From contig NZ_RYEV01000005.1 of the NCBI RefSeq assembly GCF_004138485.1, forward strand, positions 668,827-732,826: DNA of 64,000 bases. The letters are read 5' to 3'. The notes under the pieces are model-generated. The model did no database searches, was not told the origin of the DNA, and saw only the letters and a program-made list of their open reading frames with translations. How positions within the stretch are numbered: position 1 is the first letter of the stretch; every line of letters begins with the position of its first letter. Shown here in pieces: positions 28,180 to 37,231 of this stretch. Position numbers and translations under genes: made by a program. The DNA is from Peristeroidobacter soli (GTDB lineage Bacteria; Pseudomonadota; Gammaproteobacteria; Steroidobacterales; Steroidobacteraceae).

Positions 28180-29802
28180 ATGGAACAACGTGCGCGGCCG
28201 CTGCGGCGGCTGTTCGCGGTCGTTGCGCTGTTCGCGGCGCTGACCGGTCAAGCCGAAGCGACCAAGAGCACCAAGAGCATTGCACTGGATGCGGCGACCT
28301 TGGCCGACATCAACGCCGCTTTCGATGCCCGCACGCTCAGCGCCGAACAGCTGACAGGCATGTATCTGAAGCGCATCTCTGCTTACGACAAGCAGGGACC
28401 GGCGCTCAACAGCGTCATCGTTCTGAATCCCAAAGCGCTCGACACTGCTCGCGCGCTGGATGCGGAGCGTCGCAAGCAGGGGCCGCGTTCGGCATTGCAC
28501 GGCATTCCGGTGCTGATCAAAGACAACATCGACACCCTCGATCTGCCGACGACGGGCGGTTCGATCCTGTTGCGAGGATCGATGGCGCCCGATGACGCGT
28601 ACACTGTGCGACGCCTGCGCGAGGCGGGCGCGATCATTCTCGGTAAGGTCAATATGGCCGAGTTTGCTTACGGCGATACGCACGGCTCGTTGATTGGACA
28701 GACGTTGAATCCGCACGATCCAGCGCGTTCCACGTCGGGTTCCTCGGGCGGGACTGCGGCCGCCATCGCAGCGGCATTCGCCACCTTCGGCATGGGCACC
28801 GATACCAGCGGCTCGATCCGCGAGCCATCGGCTTTCACCGGGATTGCTGGAATCCGGCCCACGATGGGGCTGGTGAGTCGCGACGGCATCATCCCGCTCG
28901 CGCTGTCGTTCGATACGGCGGGCCCGATGGCAAGAAACGTTTATGACGTGGCGGCGGCGCTCTCGACCCTGACCGGAGTCGATCCCGCCGATGCGGCGAC
29001 CCAGGCGAGTGAAGGGTTGTTTCGCACGGACTATGAGAAACATCTGGATGCCGCCGCGCTCAAGGGAGCGCGCATCGGCGTGGCTCGCGATTTCAAGAGT
29101 GCCGATGGCGACGTCGATTGGATCATGGAAGCGTCGCTGCAAACATTGCGTGACGCCGGTGCGACGCTGGTGGACGTGAGCCTGCCGTCCTGGCTGCTCA
29201 CCCTCGGCAGCGGCTTTGATCGCGCCATTCACTTTCCGGAATTCCGCGTGCAGATCGAGCAGTACCTGGCGACGACCGGGCCGGGGTATCCGAAGACGCT
29301 CGACGATTTGATGTCGCGCTCAAAGAAGTACGTTTCGCTCGGTGAAGATGGCGCGGGCCCGAGCCCCTGGCGCTGGGCTGCCTTCAAGCGAGAAGCCGCG
29401 GCAGTCGATCTCGACGACAGTGCTTACCTCGCCGTGAAAGAACATGGCATGCCGATGGTGCGCGCCATCCTCGACGGCGCGCTGAAGAAAAACAATCTCG
29501 ATGCCATCGTCTATCCGGCGCAGCGCCGCCGGCCGTGGCTGATCAACGGCGCCAGCGGCAGCAGCGGCGACAGTCCGTCGGCTGTGTATCTGTCCATTCT
29601 CAGTGGCTTTCCGGAACTGGTGGTGCCCGCGGGTTTCACCAGCGACAAGCTGCCGGTGGGCATTTCATTCCTGGGCGGTGCGTTCACCGAACCGAAGTTG
29701 CTCTCGCTCGGCTATTCATTCGAGCAAGCCAGCCACGCGAGACGGCTGCCGCGGCATACACCGTTGCTGCCGGGGCAGTTCATTCGAGTGCCGAGCGACT
29801 AA
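28180..29802 (+). CDS. Secreted amidase-signature family hydrolase
   Basis: The ATG at 28180 gives 540 residues starting with a signal-like sequence (LRRLFAVVALFAALTGQAEA). The amidase Ser-cisSer-Lys triad is visible: Lys114 in VLIKDNID, Ser189 in STSGSSGGT, and Ser212 in GTDTSGSIREPS. These enzymes hydrolyse carboxamides and some peptide amides. The start is 11 bases after the preceding hydrolase stop, placing it at the end of the module C operon. Its TAA shares bases with the TAG of the convergent sensor-kinase gene (CTAA at 29799-29802), so the two transcripts must overlap. Confidence 0.92.
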   Translation: MEQRARPLRRLFAVVALFAALTGQAEATKSTKSIALDAATLADINAAFDARTLSAEQLTGMYLKRISAYDKQGPALNSVIVLNPKALDTARALDAERRKQGPRSALHGIPVLIKDNIDTLDLPTTGGSILLRGSMAPDDAYTVRRLREAGAIILGKVNMAEFAYGDTHGSLIGQTLNPHDPARSTSGSSGGTAAAIAAAFATFGMGTDTSGSIREPSAFTGIAGIRPTMGLVSRDGIIPLALSFDTAGPMARNVYDVAAALSTLTGVDPADAATQASEGLFRTDYEKHLDAAALKGARIGVARDFKSADGDVDWIMEASLQTLRDAGATLVDVSLPSWLLTLGSGFDRAIHFPEFRVQIEQYLATTGPGYPKTLDDLMSRSKKYVSLGEDGAGPSPWRWAAFKREAAAVDLDDSAYLAVKEHGMPMVRAILDGALKKNNLDAIVYPAQRRRPWLINGASGSSGDSPSAVYLSILSGFPELVVPAGFTSDKLPVGISFLGGAFTEPKLLSLGYSFEQASHARRLPRHTPLLPGQFIRVPSD

Positions 29803-31112
29803 CCGGTCGTGGCGCCGAGTGAATGAACCGGCAGAGTGATTCGCACTTCCAGCCCGCGAGGCTGGCGATTGCGGGCTTCGATGTTGCCGCCGAGCGCGAG
29901 AATGCCGCGGCGGGCGATGGCGAGGCCGAGACCGTAGCCTTTGTTTGCTCCGGCATCGCCCAGCCGCACGAACGGCTCGAACATCTTTTCCAGCTTGCTG
30001 TCGGGCACGCCAGGCCCGGTGTCCGTCACGCTCACCAGGAATGTCCTGTTCCGATCCGGCGTGGACAGCTCGACATCGATGATCTGACCGGCGGCCGAGA
30101 CGCGCAGCGCGTTGCGAAGCACGTTTTCCAGCGTGCGTCGCATGAGCTCGACATTGCCGCGGACCAAGCCCTCCTGCGCGGCGGAGCTGTTGAAATTCAC
30201 GACGACGCCTTGCGCGCGGGCTTCGTAATTCACGTTGGCGACCACGGTCTGGATCAGCTCGGGCAAGTCGAAATACTGGTCGCCGCTGGATTCCCCGCTC
30301 TCGGCGCGCGCCAGCGACAACAGCTCGCCGACCAGCTCGTCGAGCCGGCGAATCTCGGTTTCGATCCGTTGCAACGACAGGTCGGTATTCGCCGGGTCCT
30401 GGCGCACCAGCGCGATCGCTTGATTGAGTCGGGCGAGCGGTGAGCGCAATTCGTGGCTCACGTCGTGCAGCAGTTGATCGCGCATCAACACCAGTTGTTG
30501 CAGGCGTTCGGCCATGGTGTCGAAGTCCTTGGCCAGATCGGCGATCTCATCGCGACGACGCCCCACCGATGGCAGCAGCCGTGTCGACAGATCGCCCCCC
30601 GCCAGCCGCGCAAAGCCGGTACGAATCCGATGCACCGGGCGGGTGAGATAAAAGGCGAGCGCTCCGCTGAACAACAGAGCGCCGACCATCCCCATGGCCA
30701 GCAAACGGGTGTCGGGATTGAGCGCCTCGATCAGGCTCCAATCGGCGCTCCAGCGGGGCAGCTTGTAAGTGAGCCGATAGTGCGTGCCGTTGCGCGCCAC
30801 CGCCGTGTTCCACAAATAACCGCGCTCGGGTGCGATGTCGCGCGCCTCGGGATCGATTGCCTGGATCTCGACGGCGTCGCGAACATCTTCGGACCACGTC
30901 GCCTGCAATCTCTCGACCGCGCGCAGGCCGCCGCTCTCCAGGGCGGCCTTGACGGCGCCGAGCTGCACCGGCCCTATTTTCTCGGCCAACGAACGGTAGT
31001 ACGACGGCCGCGGCTCCGAATACATGCGTATCACCAGCCAGCCGAACTGGTTGACGGCGATGAACGCGAGCCAGAAACCGAACATGATTTTCCAGAACAG
31101 CGGGCTTTTCAT
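29799..31112 (-). CDS. Sensor histidine kinase (CpxA-like)
   Basis: This 437-residue protein has a transmembrane helix at about 8-28, a periplasmic loop of about 100 residues, a second helix at about 137-157 and a HAMP linker. The HisKA box DVSHELRSPLARL carries His220, and the HATPase domain has DTGPGVP and GYGLGLAIA. Architecture and local sequence resemble CpxA envelope-stress kinases. It follows the response-regulator gene with an ATGA overlap. The periplasmic input could be misfolded proteins or peptides, by analogy with Cpx. Confidence 0.9.
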   Translation of the reverse strand: MKSPLFWKIMFGFWLAFIAVNQFGWLVIRMYSEPRPSYYRSLAEKIGPVQLGAVKAALESGGLRAVERLQATWSEDVRDAVEIQAIDPEARDIAPERGYLWNTAVARNGTHYRLTYKLPRWSADWSLIEALNPDTRLLAMGMVGALLFSGALAFYLTRPVHRIRTGFARLAGGDLSTRLLPSVGRRRDEIADLAKDFDTMAERLQQLVLMRDQLLHDVSHELRSPLARLNQAIALVRQDPANTDLSLQRIETEIRRLDELVGELLSLARAESGESSGDQYFDLPELIQTVVANVNYEARAQGVVVNFNSSAAQEGLVRGNVELMRRTLENVLRNALRVSAAGQIIDVELSTPDRNRTFLVSVTDTGPGVPDSKLEKMFEPFVRLGDAGANKGYGLGLAIARRGILALGGNIEARNRQPRGLEVRITLPVHSLGATTG

Positions 31113-31810
31113 GACGGCCCGATTCGATAGCCGATGCCTCGCACGGTTTCGATCTGTACCGTCGCGCCTGCGGCGGTGAGCTTCTGACGAATGTTACTGA
31201 CGTGCACGTCGATGCTGCGGTCATAGGGTTCGCGCTTGCGGCCCAGCGCCTGCATCGACAGGTCGTCCTTGGACAGGACGGCGTCGCCGGTACGCAGCAG
31301 CGCTTCGAGCACGTTGAACTCGGTGGCGGTGAGATCGACGAGCGTCGCTGCGCCGACCAGTACGCGACGCTGCGAGACCGAGAGCTCGAGATTGCCCAGT
31401 TGCAAAGTCGACGGCTGCTCGGGACGGATCGTTTTTGGCAGCCGTCGCAGGACGGCGCGCAGGCGCGCAACCAGTTCCAGAGGGTAGTACGGCTTGGCGA
31501 TGTAGTCGTCGGCGCCTGTTTCCAGCCCGGCGACCCGATCCAGGCCTTCGCCACGCGCCGTCAGCATGATCACGGGTACGTCGCTGACGCGACGGATACG
31601 GCGCAGGGCTTCGATGCCATTCATCCGGGGCATCATCACGTCCAGCAGCACCGCATCGAAACGGCCCGACAACGCGGCTTGCACGCCTTCCTCGCCGTCG
31701 GCGGCCGCACTCATTTCAAAGCCTTCGCCGGCCAGATATTGCTTGAGCATCCGGCTGAGCTCGGCATCGTCGTCGATCAGCAGAACGCGCTGGCTGGTGG
31801 GCTGGGTCAT
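31109..31810 (-). CDS. OmpR-family response regulator (CpxR-like)
   Basis: The ATG at 31810, with GAGGTG upstream, gives 233 residues. The receiver domain has LLIDDD, the phospho-acceptor Asp57 in LLDVMMPRMNGIEAL and VIMLTARGEGLDRVAGLETG, which is very CpxR-like. The C-terminal winged helix ends SIDVHVSNIRQKLT...GIGYR. It is transcribed divergently from the LuxR-type gene, whose promoter carries GTAAG/GTGAA repeats resembling the known CpxR consensus of repeated GTAAA. Control of that promoter and of macA is proposed, not proven. Confidence 0.92.
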   Translation of the reverse strand: MTQPTSQRVLLIDDDAELSRMLKQYLAGEGFEMSAAADGEEGVQAALSGRFDAVLLDVMMPRMNGIEALRRIRRVSDVPVIMLTARGEGLDRVAGLETGADDYIAKPYYPLELVARLRAVLRRLPKTIRPEQPSTLQLGNLELSVSQRRVLVGAATLVDLTATEFNVLEALLRTGDAVLSKDDLSMQALGRKREPYDRSIDVHVSNIRQKLTAAGATVQIETVRGIGYRIGPS

Positions 31811-31858
31811 GACACACCTCACTATGCCCCAATCGGGGCGGGCCGTCAGGTGCGTTTT

Positions 31859-31926
31859 CGAAATGCTTACAGTCTCTTTTCACCGACCTTACCCAACCCT
31901 CGGGCGCGGGCTGGCATATAGGACTC
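31859..31926 (+). promoter_or_regulatory. Promoter shared with macA: repeated CTTAC boxes and CATATA -10 element
   Basis: This region aligns without gaps to 43913-43980 upstream of macA (48 of 68 bases identical, 29 of the first 34). CTTAC boxes at 31866 and 31888 are 22 bases apart with TTTTCAC between them. CATATA lies at 31915-31920, six bases before the ATG. Read on the other strand, the boxes are GTAAG and GTGAA, resembling CpxR-type repeats. The spacing suggests an activator-dependent promoter and a near-leaderless mRNA. Confidence 0.7.
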
Positions 31927-32493
31927 ATGCAGCAGAAGGCACCATTCGGCCCAAGCCCGCCGGCAACGTGGACCGCACGGCGCGATCTCGTCGACATGCC
32001 TGCGGTCATCATGCTGGATGCCTCGGGCCGAGCGCTGTTCAGCACGCCGGCAGCGCGGGCGTTGTGCAGTCGGTTCGAGATCGGCTTTGCAGCGACTTCC
32101 GGCGGGATCAGCGCGGTCGTGCAGGATCGTCTGGCCGCCGGTGTATCGCCAAGGGCCGGGATGAGCCGCCTGGTGAGCACGCCGGATGTGGATGTGATGA
32201 TCACCTCGTGCCTGGACTCGAGAGCGATCGGCCTCAGCCACATTCCCCACTACATGGTCGTGCTCTCGCAGCGGACACCGGACACCGCCGACAGCTGGCT
32301 GCAGCCGCTGACTCCGAGCGAGCGACGCATCGCTCATCTGGCGGGGCAGGGGCTGCGCAACAAGCAAATCGCCGACGCCCTCAATATTTCCAATCGGACC
32401 GTGGAATGCCACATGAACACCATCTTCCAGAAGCTGGGCATCAGCTGCCGGGCTCAGCTGGTGTTGCGGCTGGCGCTCGCTGCGGAAAGTTGA
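31927..32493 (+). CDS. LuxR-type transcriptional regulator (paralogue 1)
   Basis: The 188-residue protein has an N-terminal sensor-like region starting PAVIMLDASGRALFSTPAA, similar to a minimal PAS domain. Its C-terminal LuxR helix-turn-helix is LTPSERRIAHLAGQGLRNKQ...NRTVECHMNTIFQKLGI. There is no receiver domain. The regulator at the end of the macAB operon (48451) has the same layout (PAVMCLDAHGVVLFATGEA) and is a paralogue. It lies divergent to the CpxR-like gene and its promoter is shared with macA. Confidence 0.88.
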   Translation: MQQKAPFGPSPPATWTARRDLVDMPAVIMLDASGRALFSTPAARALCSRFEIGFAATSGGISAVVQDRLAAGVSPRAGMSRLVSTPDVDVMITSCLDSRAIGLSHIPHYMVVLSQRTPDTADSWLQPLTPSERRIAHLAGQGLRNKQIADALNISNRTVECHMNTIFQKLGISCRAQLVLRLALAAES

Positions 32494-32584
32494 CTTCGGT
32501 GTTTGCTTCGATGCGGCCACTCACTCGTGGCTGCCGATCTCGTGGGTGCAAGTCATAAACAGGGTGGGTGGTACATTGACTTCG

Positions 32585-34327
32585 ATGACAGGTAATTTTG
32601 CTCGCACGGCGCGAGTGCTGTGGACGGTGTCGCTGCTGTCGCTGAGTCCGGTGTCGTTGGCCGCCGAGCCCGCGAGCGACATCGTGGTGGAAATGAATGT
32701 CATGGTGCCGATGCGCGATGGCACGCGACTCTCCACCGATATCTATCGTCCGGCCAAGCCGGGGCGCTATCCGGTGATCCTGTTTCGTGACGCGTATGGT
32801 AACGGCTCGGGGTCGATTGCCTCGGCTCGCAAATGGACCGACCACGGTTATGTGTACGTCAGCCAGGACGTGCGCGGTCGTTACGATTCCGAGGGCAGTT
32901 ACTACCCCTACGTTTACGAAATCAACGACGGTTACGACACGCAGCAGTGGGCCGGTGCTCAGTCGTGGTCGTCCGGCAAGGTGGGCATGATCGGCGAATC
33001 GTATCGAGCCGCCGTGCAATGGCTGCCGGCGCATCTGCGGGCGCCTTCGCTCACCGCGATCGCGCCGCGTGTGACGCCTTACAACTACTATAAAGACGTG
33101 GTGTATTCGGGCGGCGCGTTGCTGCTCGCGTCGCGACTCGACTGGGCGTTCTATATGTCCGGGCGCACGGCGCAGTCCGGGTTCGACTGGGACAAGATGC
33201 GTCTGCATCTGCCGCTGAAGACGATGGATCAGGCGTTCGGCTACAACACTCAGCACTGGCGCGACTGGATCGCGCATCCCAGCTATGACAGCTATTGGAA
33301 AGTGTTCGACGTCGAAGCACGCGTGAACGATATCGACGTGCCGTCGTTCAACATGGGCGGTTGGTACGACGCGTTCCTGCGCGGCACGCTCGCGAGCTAC
33401 ACGTCGATGAGCAAAGGCGCGTACAGCGACCGGGCACGACGCGGCCAGAAGCTGCTCGTCGGTCCCTGGAATCATTTCGCGGGTCGTCCGATGAACGGCG
33501 CGGCGCTGGATTTCGGCCCCGATGCTCAGGTGGATTTCAATGCGCTGGAGCGCCGCTGGTACGACCATTGGTTGAAGGGCGAGGACAACGGCGTCATGCA
33601 GGAGGCGCCGGTTCGCATCTTCGTGATGGGCGAGAACCGCTGGCGCGACGAGCAGGAGTGGCCGCTCGCACGCACGCGTTACACCAAGTACTACCTGCAG
33701 AGTGCGGGCAAGGCGAACACGGCGTCCGGCGATGGTCAGCTCGTCACCAAAGCGCCTTCGGGCGGCGGGACCAACACTTATATATACGATCCGGCCAATC
33801 CCGTGCCGACCAAAGGCGGCAACCTGTTGCCGGTGAGCCTCGGCGCAGGTCCGGCGGAGCAGGGTGAAGTGTCCAGGCGCGATGACGTGCTGGTATTCAC
33901 GACTGCACCGCTGACTCAGGACACTGAAGTGACCGGCAATATCTCCGTGACGCTGTACGCCGCTTCGAGTGCGCCGGACACTGACTTCACCGCGAAGCTG
34001 GTCGATGTGCATCCCGACGGCAAGGCCTACAACCTGGCGGACGGCGTCATCCGCGCGCGTTATCGCGAATCGTTGGAACGTCCGGCGCTGATCGAGCCGG
34101 GCAAGGTCTACGAATACAAGATCGACCTGTGGGCCACCAGCAATGTGTTCAAGAAGGGCCACCAGATTCGCGTGGATCTTTCCAGCAGCAACTTTCCGAA
34201 GTACGACCGCAATCCCAACACCGGCCACAAGTTTGGCGAGGATGCGGAGTTGCGCACGGCGACGCAGACCATTCATCACTCGCGTCAGTATCCGTCGCAC
34301 ATCACGTTGCCCGTGATTCCGCGTTAG
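32585..34327 (+). CDS. Secreted CocE/NonD-type (S15-like) hydrolase
   Basis: The ATG at 32585 begins a signal peptide (VLWTVSLLSLSPVSLAAEP) and gives 580 residues. The alpha/beta-hydrolase part contains VPMRDGTRLSTDIYRP, QDVRGRYDSEG and a nucleophile elbow GESYRAAVQW (Ser139). A C-terminal jelly-roll follows (GHQIRVDLSSSNFPKYDRN). This is the layout of cocaine esterase, glutaryl-7-ACA acylase and X-prolyl dipeptidyl peptidase relatives. In this family the elbow usually has Gly where Ala142 stands. It is followed 18 bases later by a DPP-IV-like gene, so both may remove N-terminal dipeptides. Confidence 0.9.
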   Translation: MTGNFARTARVLWTVSLLSLSPVSLAAEPASDIVVEMNVMVPMRDGTRLSTDIYRPAKPGRYPVILFRDAYGNGSGSIASARKWTDHGYVYVSQDVRGRYDSEGSYYPYVYEINDGYDTQQWAGAQSWSSGKVGMIGESYRAAVQWLPAHLRAPSLTAIAPRVTPYNYYKDVVYSGGALLLASRLDWAFYMSGRTAQSGFDWDKMRLHLPLKTMDQAFGYNTQHWRDWIAHPSYDSYWKVFDVEARVNDIDVPSFNMGGWYDAFLRGTLASYTSMSKGAYSDRARRGQKLLVGPWNHFAGRPMNGAALDFGPDAQVDFNALERRWYDHWLKGEDNGVMQEAPVRIFVMGENRWRDEQEWPLARTRYTKYYLQSAGKANTASGDGQLVTKAPSGGGTNTYIYDPANPVPTKGGNLLPVSLGAGPAEQGEVSRRDDVLVFTTAPLTQDTEVTGNISVTLYAASSAPDTDFTAKLVDVHPDGKAYNLADGVIRARYRESLERPALIEPGKVYEYKIDLWATSNVFKKGHQIRVDLSSSNFPKYDRNPNTGHKFGEDAELRTATQTIHHSRQYPSHITLPVIPR

Positions 34328-34345
34328 TTCCCGGGAGTCCGCCGA

Positions 34346-36571
34346 ATGTCATCAGCTCGGATCGTGGCGGCCTCGTTGGCCGCCACTGCAGGTTTTATGT
34401 TGGTGGGCTGTGCCAGGCAGGAGCAGCCGGCCACTACCGAACTCGCCAGTCGCTACGAGCACGCCTCGGCGTACTTGCCGTGGCGGATAAGACAATACGT
34501 CGATGGATTGACCGTCCAACCCGAGTGGAGCGTAGACGGCCAGAGTCTGCGGTTCCAAACGACGAACAACGGTCGGACCGAGTATGTACAGGTTGATCTG
34601 AGCAACGGCGGCGAGCTGTTGCGCTCGGAGCAACCGCCGGAGACCAAGAAGACGTCGGCCGAGGTGCCGCGTGATGTGGTCGTGTCTCGCAACGGTCTGT
34701 GGGGCGTGCGAGTCATCGACGGCAATCTGTATCGGATCGAGATCGCCACTGGCAAACAGACGCAACTCACCACCGACGCGGAGCCGGACTACGCGTATGG
34801 CCTGGTGCCACACTCCGATCTGCGCTCGCTGTCGAAGCGCCTGGCCAACGATCCGCTGCTCGCGTTCGGGGTGTGGTCGCCGGACGGCCACAAATTCCTG
34901 ACCTATCGAGTCGACGAGCGCGGTCTGTACAAGCTGCCGTTCGTGGTCAGCATCGTGCCCGGCGCGAAGCATCAGGTTCCGTACGTGCACTATCAGAACA
35001 CCGCCTGGCCCGACAGCGAGAAGATTCAGCTGGGTGAGCTGATGGTGTTCGACATGCGCACCGGTAAGCGCACCAATCTGCAGATTCCCAAGCCGCGCGT
35101 CGCCTTCGAGCCGACGCCGGAAGGTGGACTGCGCTGGAGTCCGGATGGCACCAAAGTATTCGCGGCGCCCGAGTCGCTCGATTACCGTTCCATCACGGTT
35201 TACGAAGCGGATGTGGTTACCGGCAAGGCGCGCGCGGTCGCCAGCGATGCCGCGAAGCTGCCGTTCCGCCCGGATGTCGACGAGGCAAAACGTTTCTATC
35301 TGGTCGGCAACGGGGAGCAGATCGTTCTGTACTCGGAGCGCAGCGACTGGGGGCATCTGTATCTCTACGATGCGGCCACCGGCCAGCTGAAGAACGCCAT
35401 CACGCAAGGCGAGTGGGCCGTGCACGAAGTGAAGCGCGTGGATTCTGCCGGCGGCTGGGTTTATTTCACCGCGGGCGGCCGCGAGGCGGATCGCGATCCG
35501 TACTACTCGCACCTGTATCGCGTGCGTCTCGACGGCAGCGAGCTGACATTGCTGACGCCGGAGAATGCTCAACACAACGTCCAGTTCTCTCCGGACGGTC
35601 GCTACTTCGTCGATAGCTACTCCACCGTGACCGAGGCGCCTGTGCACGTGCTGCGTGCGAGCGATGGCACTGAAGTAAAGGAGCTGTTGCGTGCGGATGT
35701 GAGCCGGCTGGTGAAGCTGGGATGGACGCCACCGATTCGTTTCAAGGTGAAGGCGGCGGATAACGAGACGGATCTGTATGGCGTGCTGTTCCTGCCGTTC
35801 GACTTCGACAAGCAGCGCTCGTATCCGATCATCGACGCGCAGTATTCCGGCACTCAGACGCTGGTGGCCCCGCGCGAATTCTTGAAGGATCGCTGGAATG
35901 CAATGGCGCTGGCGCAGGTCGGCTTCGCGGTGATGCACTTCGACGGTCGGGCGACGCCGTTGCGGCGGCAGTCGATGCAGGACATTGGTTTCGGCACCGG
36001 CGTTGCCTCGCAAGCGATTCTGGAAGATCACATCGCCGCCATGAAGCAACTGGCCGAGCGCTACGGCTTCATCGACATCGAGCGTGCCGGCATTTACGGT
36101 CACTCCTGGGGTGGCTATCGCGCGGCGCGGGCGCTCCTGCAGTTCCCTGAGTTCTTCAAAGTCGGCGTCGCCACGGCGGGCAGCCACGACAACTACTTGT
36201 TCGTGTCGGGGCACAACCGCTGGTACGGCCGGCCGCAGGAATATCCCGAGAGCTACGACAAGCAGTCCAACATGGAGCTGGCGGCGAACCTGAAGGGCAA
36301 GCTGCTGCTGGCCCACGGTGCCAACGACGACGACGTGCACATGGCGTTGACGCTGCAACTGGCCGATGCATTGATCCGGGAAAACAAGGACTTCGACCTG
36401 TTCATCCACCCGACCCGCAATCACAAGGATCTCTGGCAGGACGGCTACATGATCCGCAAATCGTGGGATTACTTCGCCCAGCACCTGCTGCACGCAACGC
36501 CGCCCACGGGCGTCAAGGTGCCGGATTACGACGGCCCGGCGTATCAGCGGACCATGAGTGTCGAGGACTGA
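34346..36571 (+). CDS. DPP-IV-type S9 peptidase lipoprotein
   Basis: The 741-residue protein starts with a lipoprotein signal (lipobox LVGC near residue 22), so it should be membrane-anchored in the periplasm or outer membrane. The N-terminal DPP-IV beta-propeller (about 80-480) has repeated WSPDG blocks. The catalytic domain contains GHSWGGYRA (Ser587), HGANDDDVH (Asp662) and NHKDLW (His693). Dipeptidyl peptidases of this type release N-terminal dipeptides, classically X-Pro. It probably forms an operon with the upstream hydrolase. The module D sigma gene begins about 80 bases downstream. Confidence 0.94.
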   Translation: MSSARIVAASLAATAGFMLVGCARQEQPATTELASRYEHASAYLPWRIRQYVDGLTVQPEWSVDGQSLRFQTTNNGRTEYVQVDLSNGGELLRSEQPPETKKTSAEVPRDVVVSRNGLWGVRVIDGNLYRIEIATGKQTQLTTDAEPDYAYGLVPHSDLRSLSKRLANDPLLAFGVWSPDGHKFLTYRVDERGLYKLPFVVSIVPGAKHQVPYVHYQNTAWPDSEKIQLGELMVFDMRTGKRTNLQIPKPRVAFEPTPEGGLRWSPDGTKVFAAPESLDYRSITVYEADVVTGKARAVASDAAKLPFRPDVDEAKRFYLVGNGEQIVLYSERSDWGHLYLYDAATGQLKNAITQGEWAVHEVKRVDSAGGWVYFTAGGREADRDPYYSHLYRVRLDGSELTLLTPENAQHNVQFSPDGRYFVDSYSTVTEAPVHVLRASDGTEVKELLRADVSRLVKLGWTPPIRFKVKAADNETDLYGVLFLPFDFDKQRSYPIIDAQYSGTQTLVAPREFLKDRWNAMALAQVGFAVMHFDGRATPLRRQSMQDIGFGTGVASQAILEDHIAAMKQLAERYGFIDIERAGIYGHSWGGYRAARALLQFPEFFKVGVATAGSHDNYLFVSGHNRWYGRPQEYPESYDKQSNMELAANLKGKLLLAHGANDDDVHMALTLQLADALIRENKDFDLFIHPTRNHKDLWQDGYMIRKSWDYFAQHLLHATPPTGVKVPDYDGPAYQRTMSVED

Positions 36572-36593
36572 CGGCGCGGAAAATGGCGATCGG

Positions 36594-36628
36594 CATTTCC
36601 GAACGGTTGTTCCCGCTCGTCTATCTTG
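36594..36628 (+). promoter_or_regulatory. Candidate module D ECF promoter in front of the sigma gene
   Basis: CATTTCCG at 36594, CGTCT at 36618 and TCTTG at 36624 recur at identical offsets (0, 24, 30) at 38197-38231 upstream of the module D receptor. Twenty-four of 35 bases match. The CGTCT core is ECF-like. Confidence 0.65.
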
Positions 36629-36652
36629 TCACCATGGGGCGAATTCCAGCCG

Positions 36653-37231
36653 ATGCCGACCTCGCCGGATCCGACACCAGAATTGGGCCATAACACCGAA
36701 CCATCGCCAGCCAGTGCGAGCCAGGACCGCGCCAAGCTCATCGAGCAGTTGTTCCGAGACCACAATCGGGCGCTGATTACGTTCCTGGTCACGCGGCTGA
36801 ATTCGGAGGCGGAGGCGCGGGAGGTGGCGCAGGAGGCGTACGTACGGCTGCTCCAGCTCGAGCGCCCGGATGCGATCGGCTTTCATCGGGCCTACCTGTT
36901 CCGGATCGCCACCAATCTCGCCATGGATCGTCTGCGCCACCGAACCGTGCGCGCAAAAGCTCCCACGCGCGAACTGTTCGCCGAGTGGTTTCAGCGACGC
37001 TCGCCGGAGCAAGAGGCGCTGGATGCGGCCGAGCAAGTGACGTTGACCAGCGCGCTGGCCGAGCTGCCCGAAAAAATGCGCGAAGCGCTGACCCGGCATT
37101 TTCTGACTGGAGAGAGCGTGGCGACCATCGCCGCGGAATGGGGCCTTACCGATCGGATGGTGCGCTACTACCTTGCCCGGGCCCTGGCCCATTGTCGGGC
37201 GCGCCTCGATGAAGAAGGAACATCGTCATGA
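36653..37231 (+). CDS. Module D ECF sigma factor (FecI-like)
   Basis: The ATG at 36653 gives 192 residues; an in-frame TTG at 36626 lies inside the predicted promoter and is less likely. Sigma-2 motifs are SEAEAREVAQEAYVRLLQL and YLFRIATNLAMDRLRHR. The sigma-4 helix-turn-helix is ESVATIAAEWGLTDRMVRYY. Its stop overlaps the fecR ATG by four bases. Confidence 0.94.
   Translation: MPTSPDPTPELGHNTEPSPASASQDRAKLIEQLFRDHNRALITFLVTRLNSEAEAREVAQEAYVRLLQLERPDAIGFHRAYLFRIATNLAMDRLRHRTVRAKAPTRELFAEWFQRRSPEQEALDAAEQVTLTSALAELPEKMREALTRHFLTGESVATIAAEWGLTDRMVRYYLARALAHCRARLDEEGTSS

Noticed and set aside
32441-34300. Minus-strand frame of 619 codons opposite the CocE-type gene
   Set aside because: It is a shadow of the real gene; no start context and no domain.
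34352-36493. Minus-strand frame of 713 codons opposite the DPP-IV-like gene
   Set aside because: It is long only because of high-GC codon bias in the real gene. No domain is recognisable and composition is His/Arg/Gln-rich.
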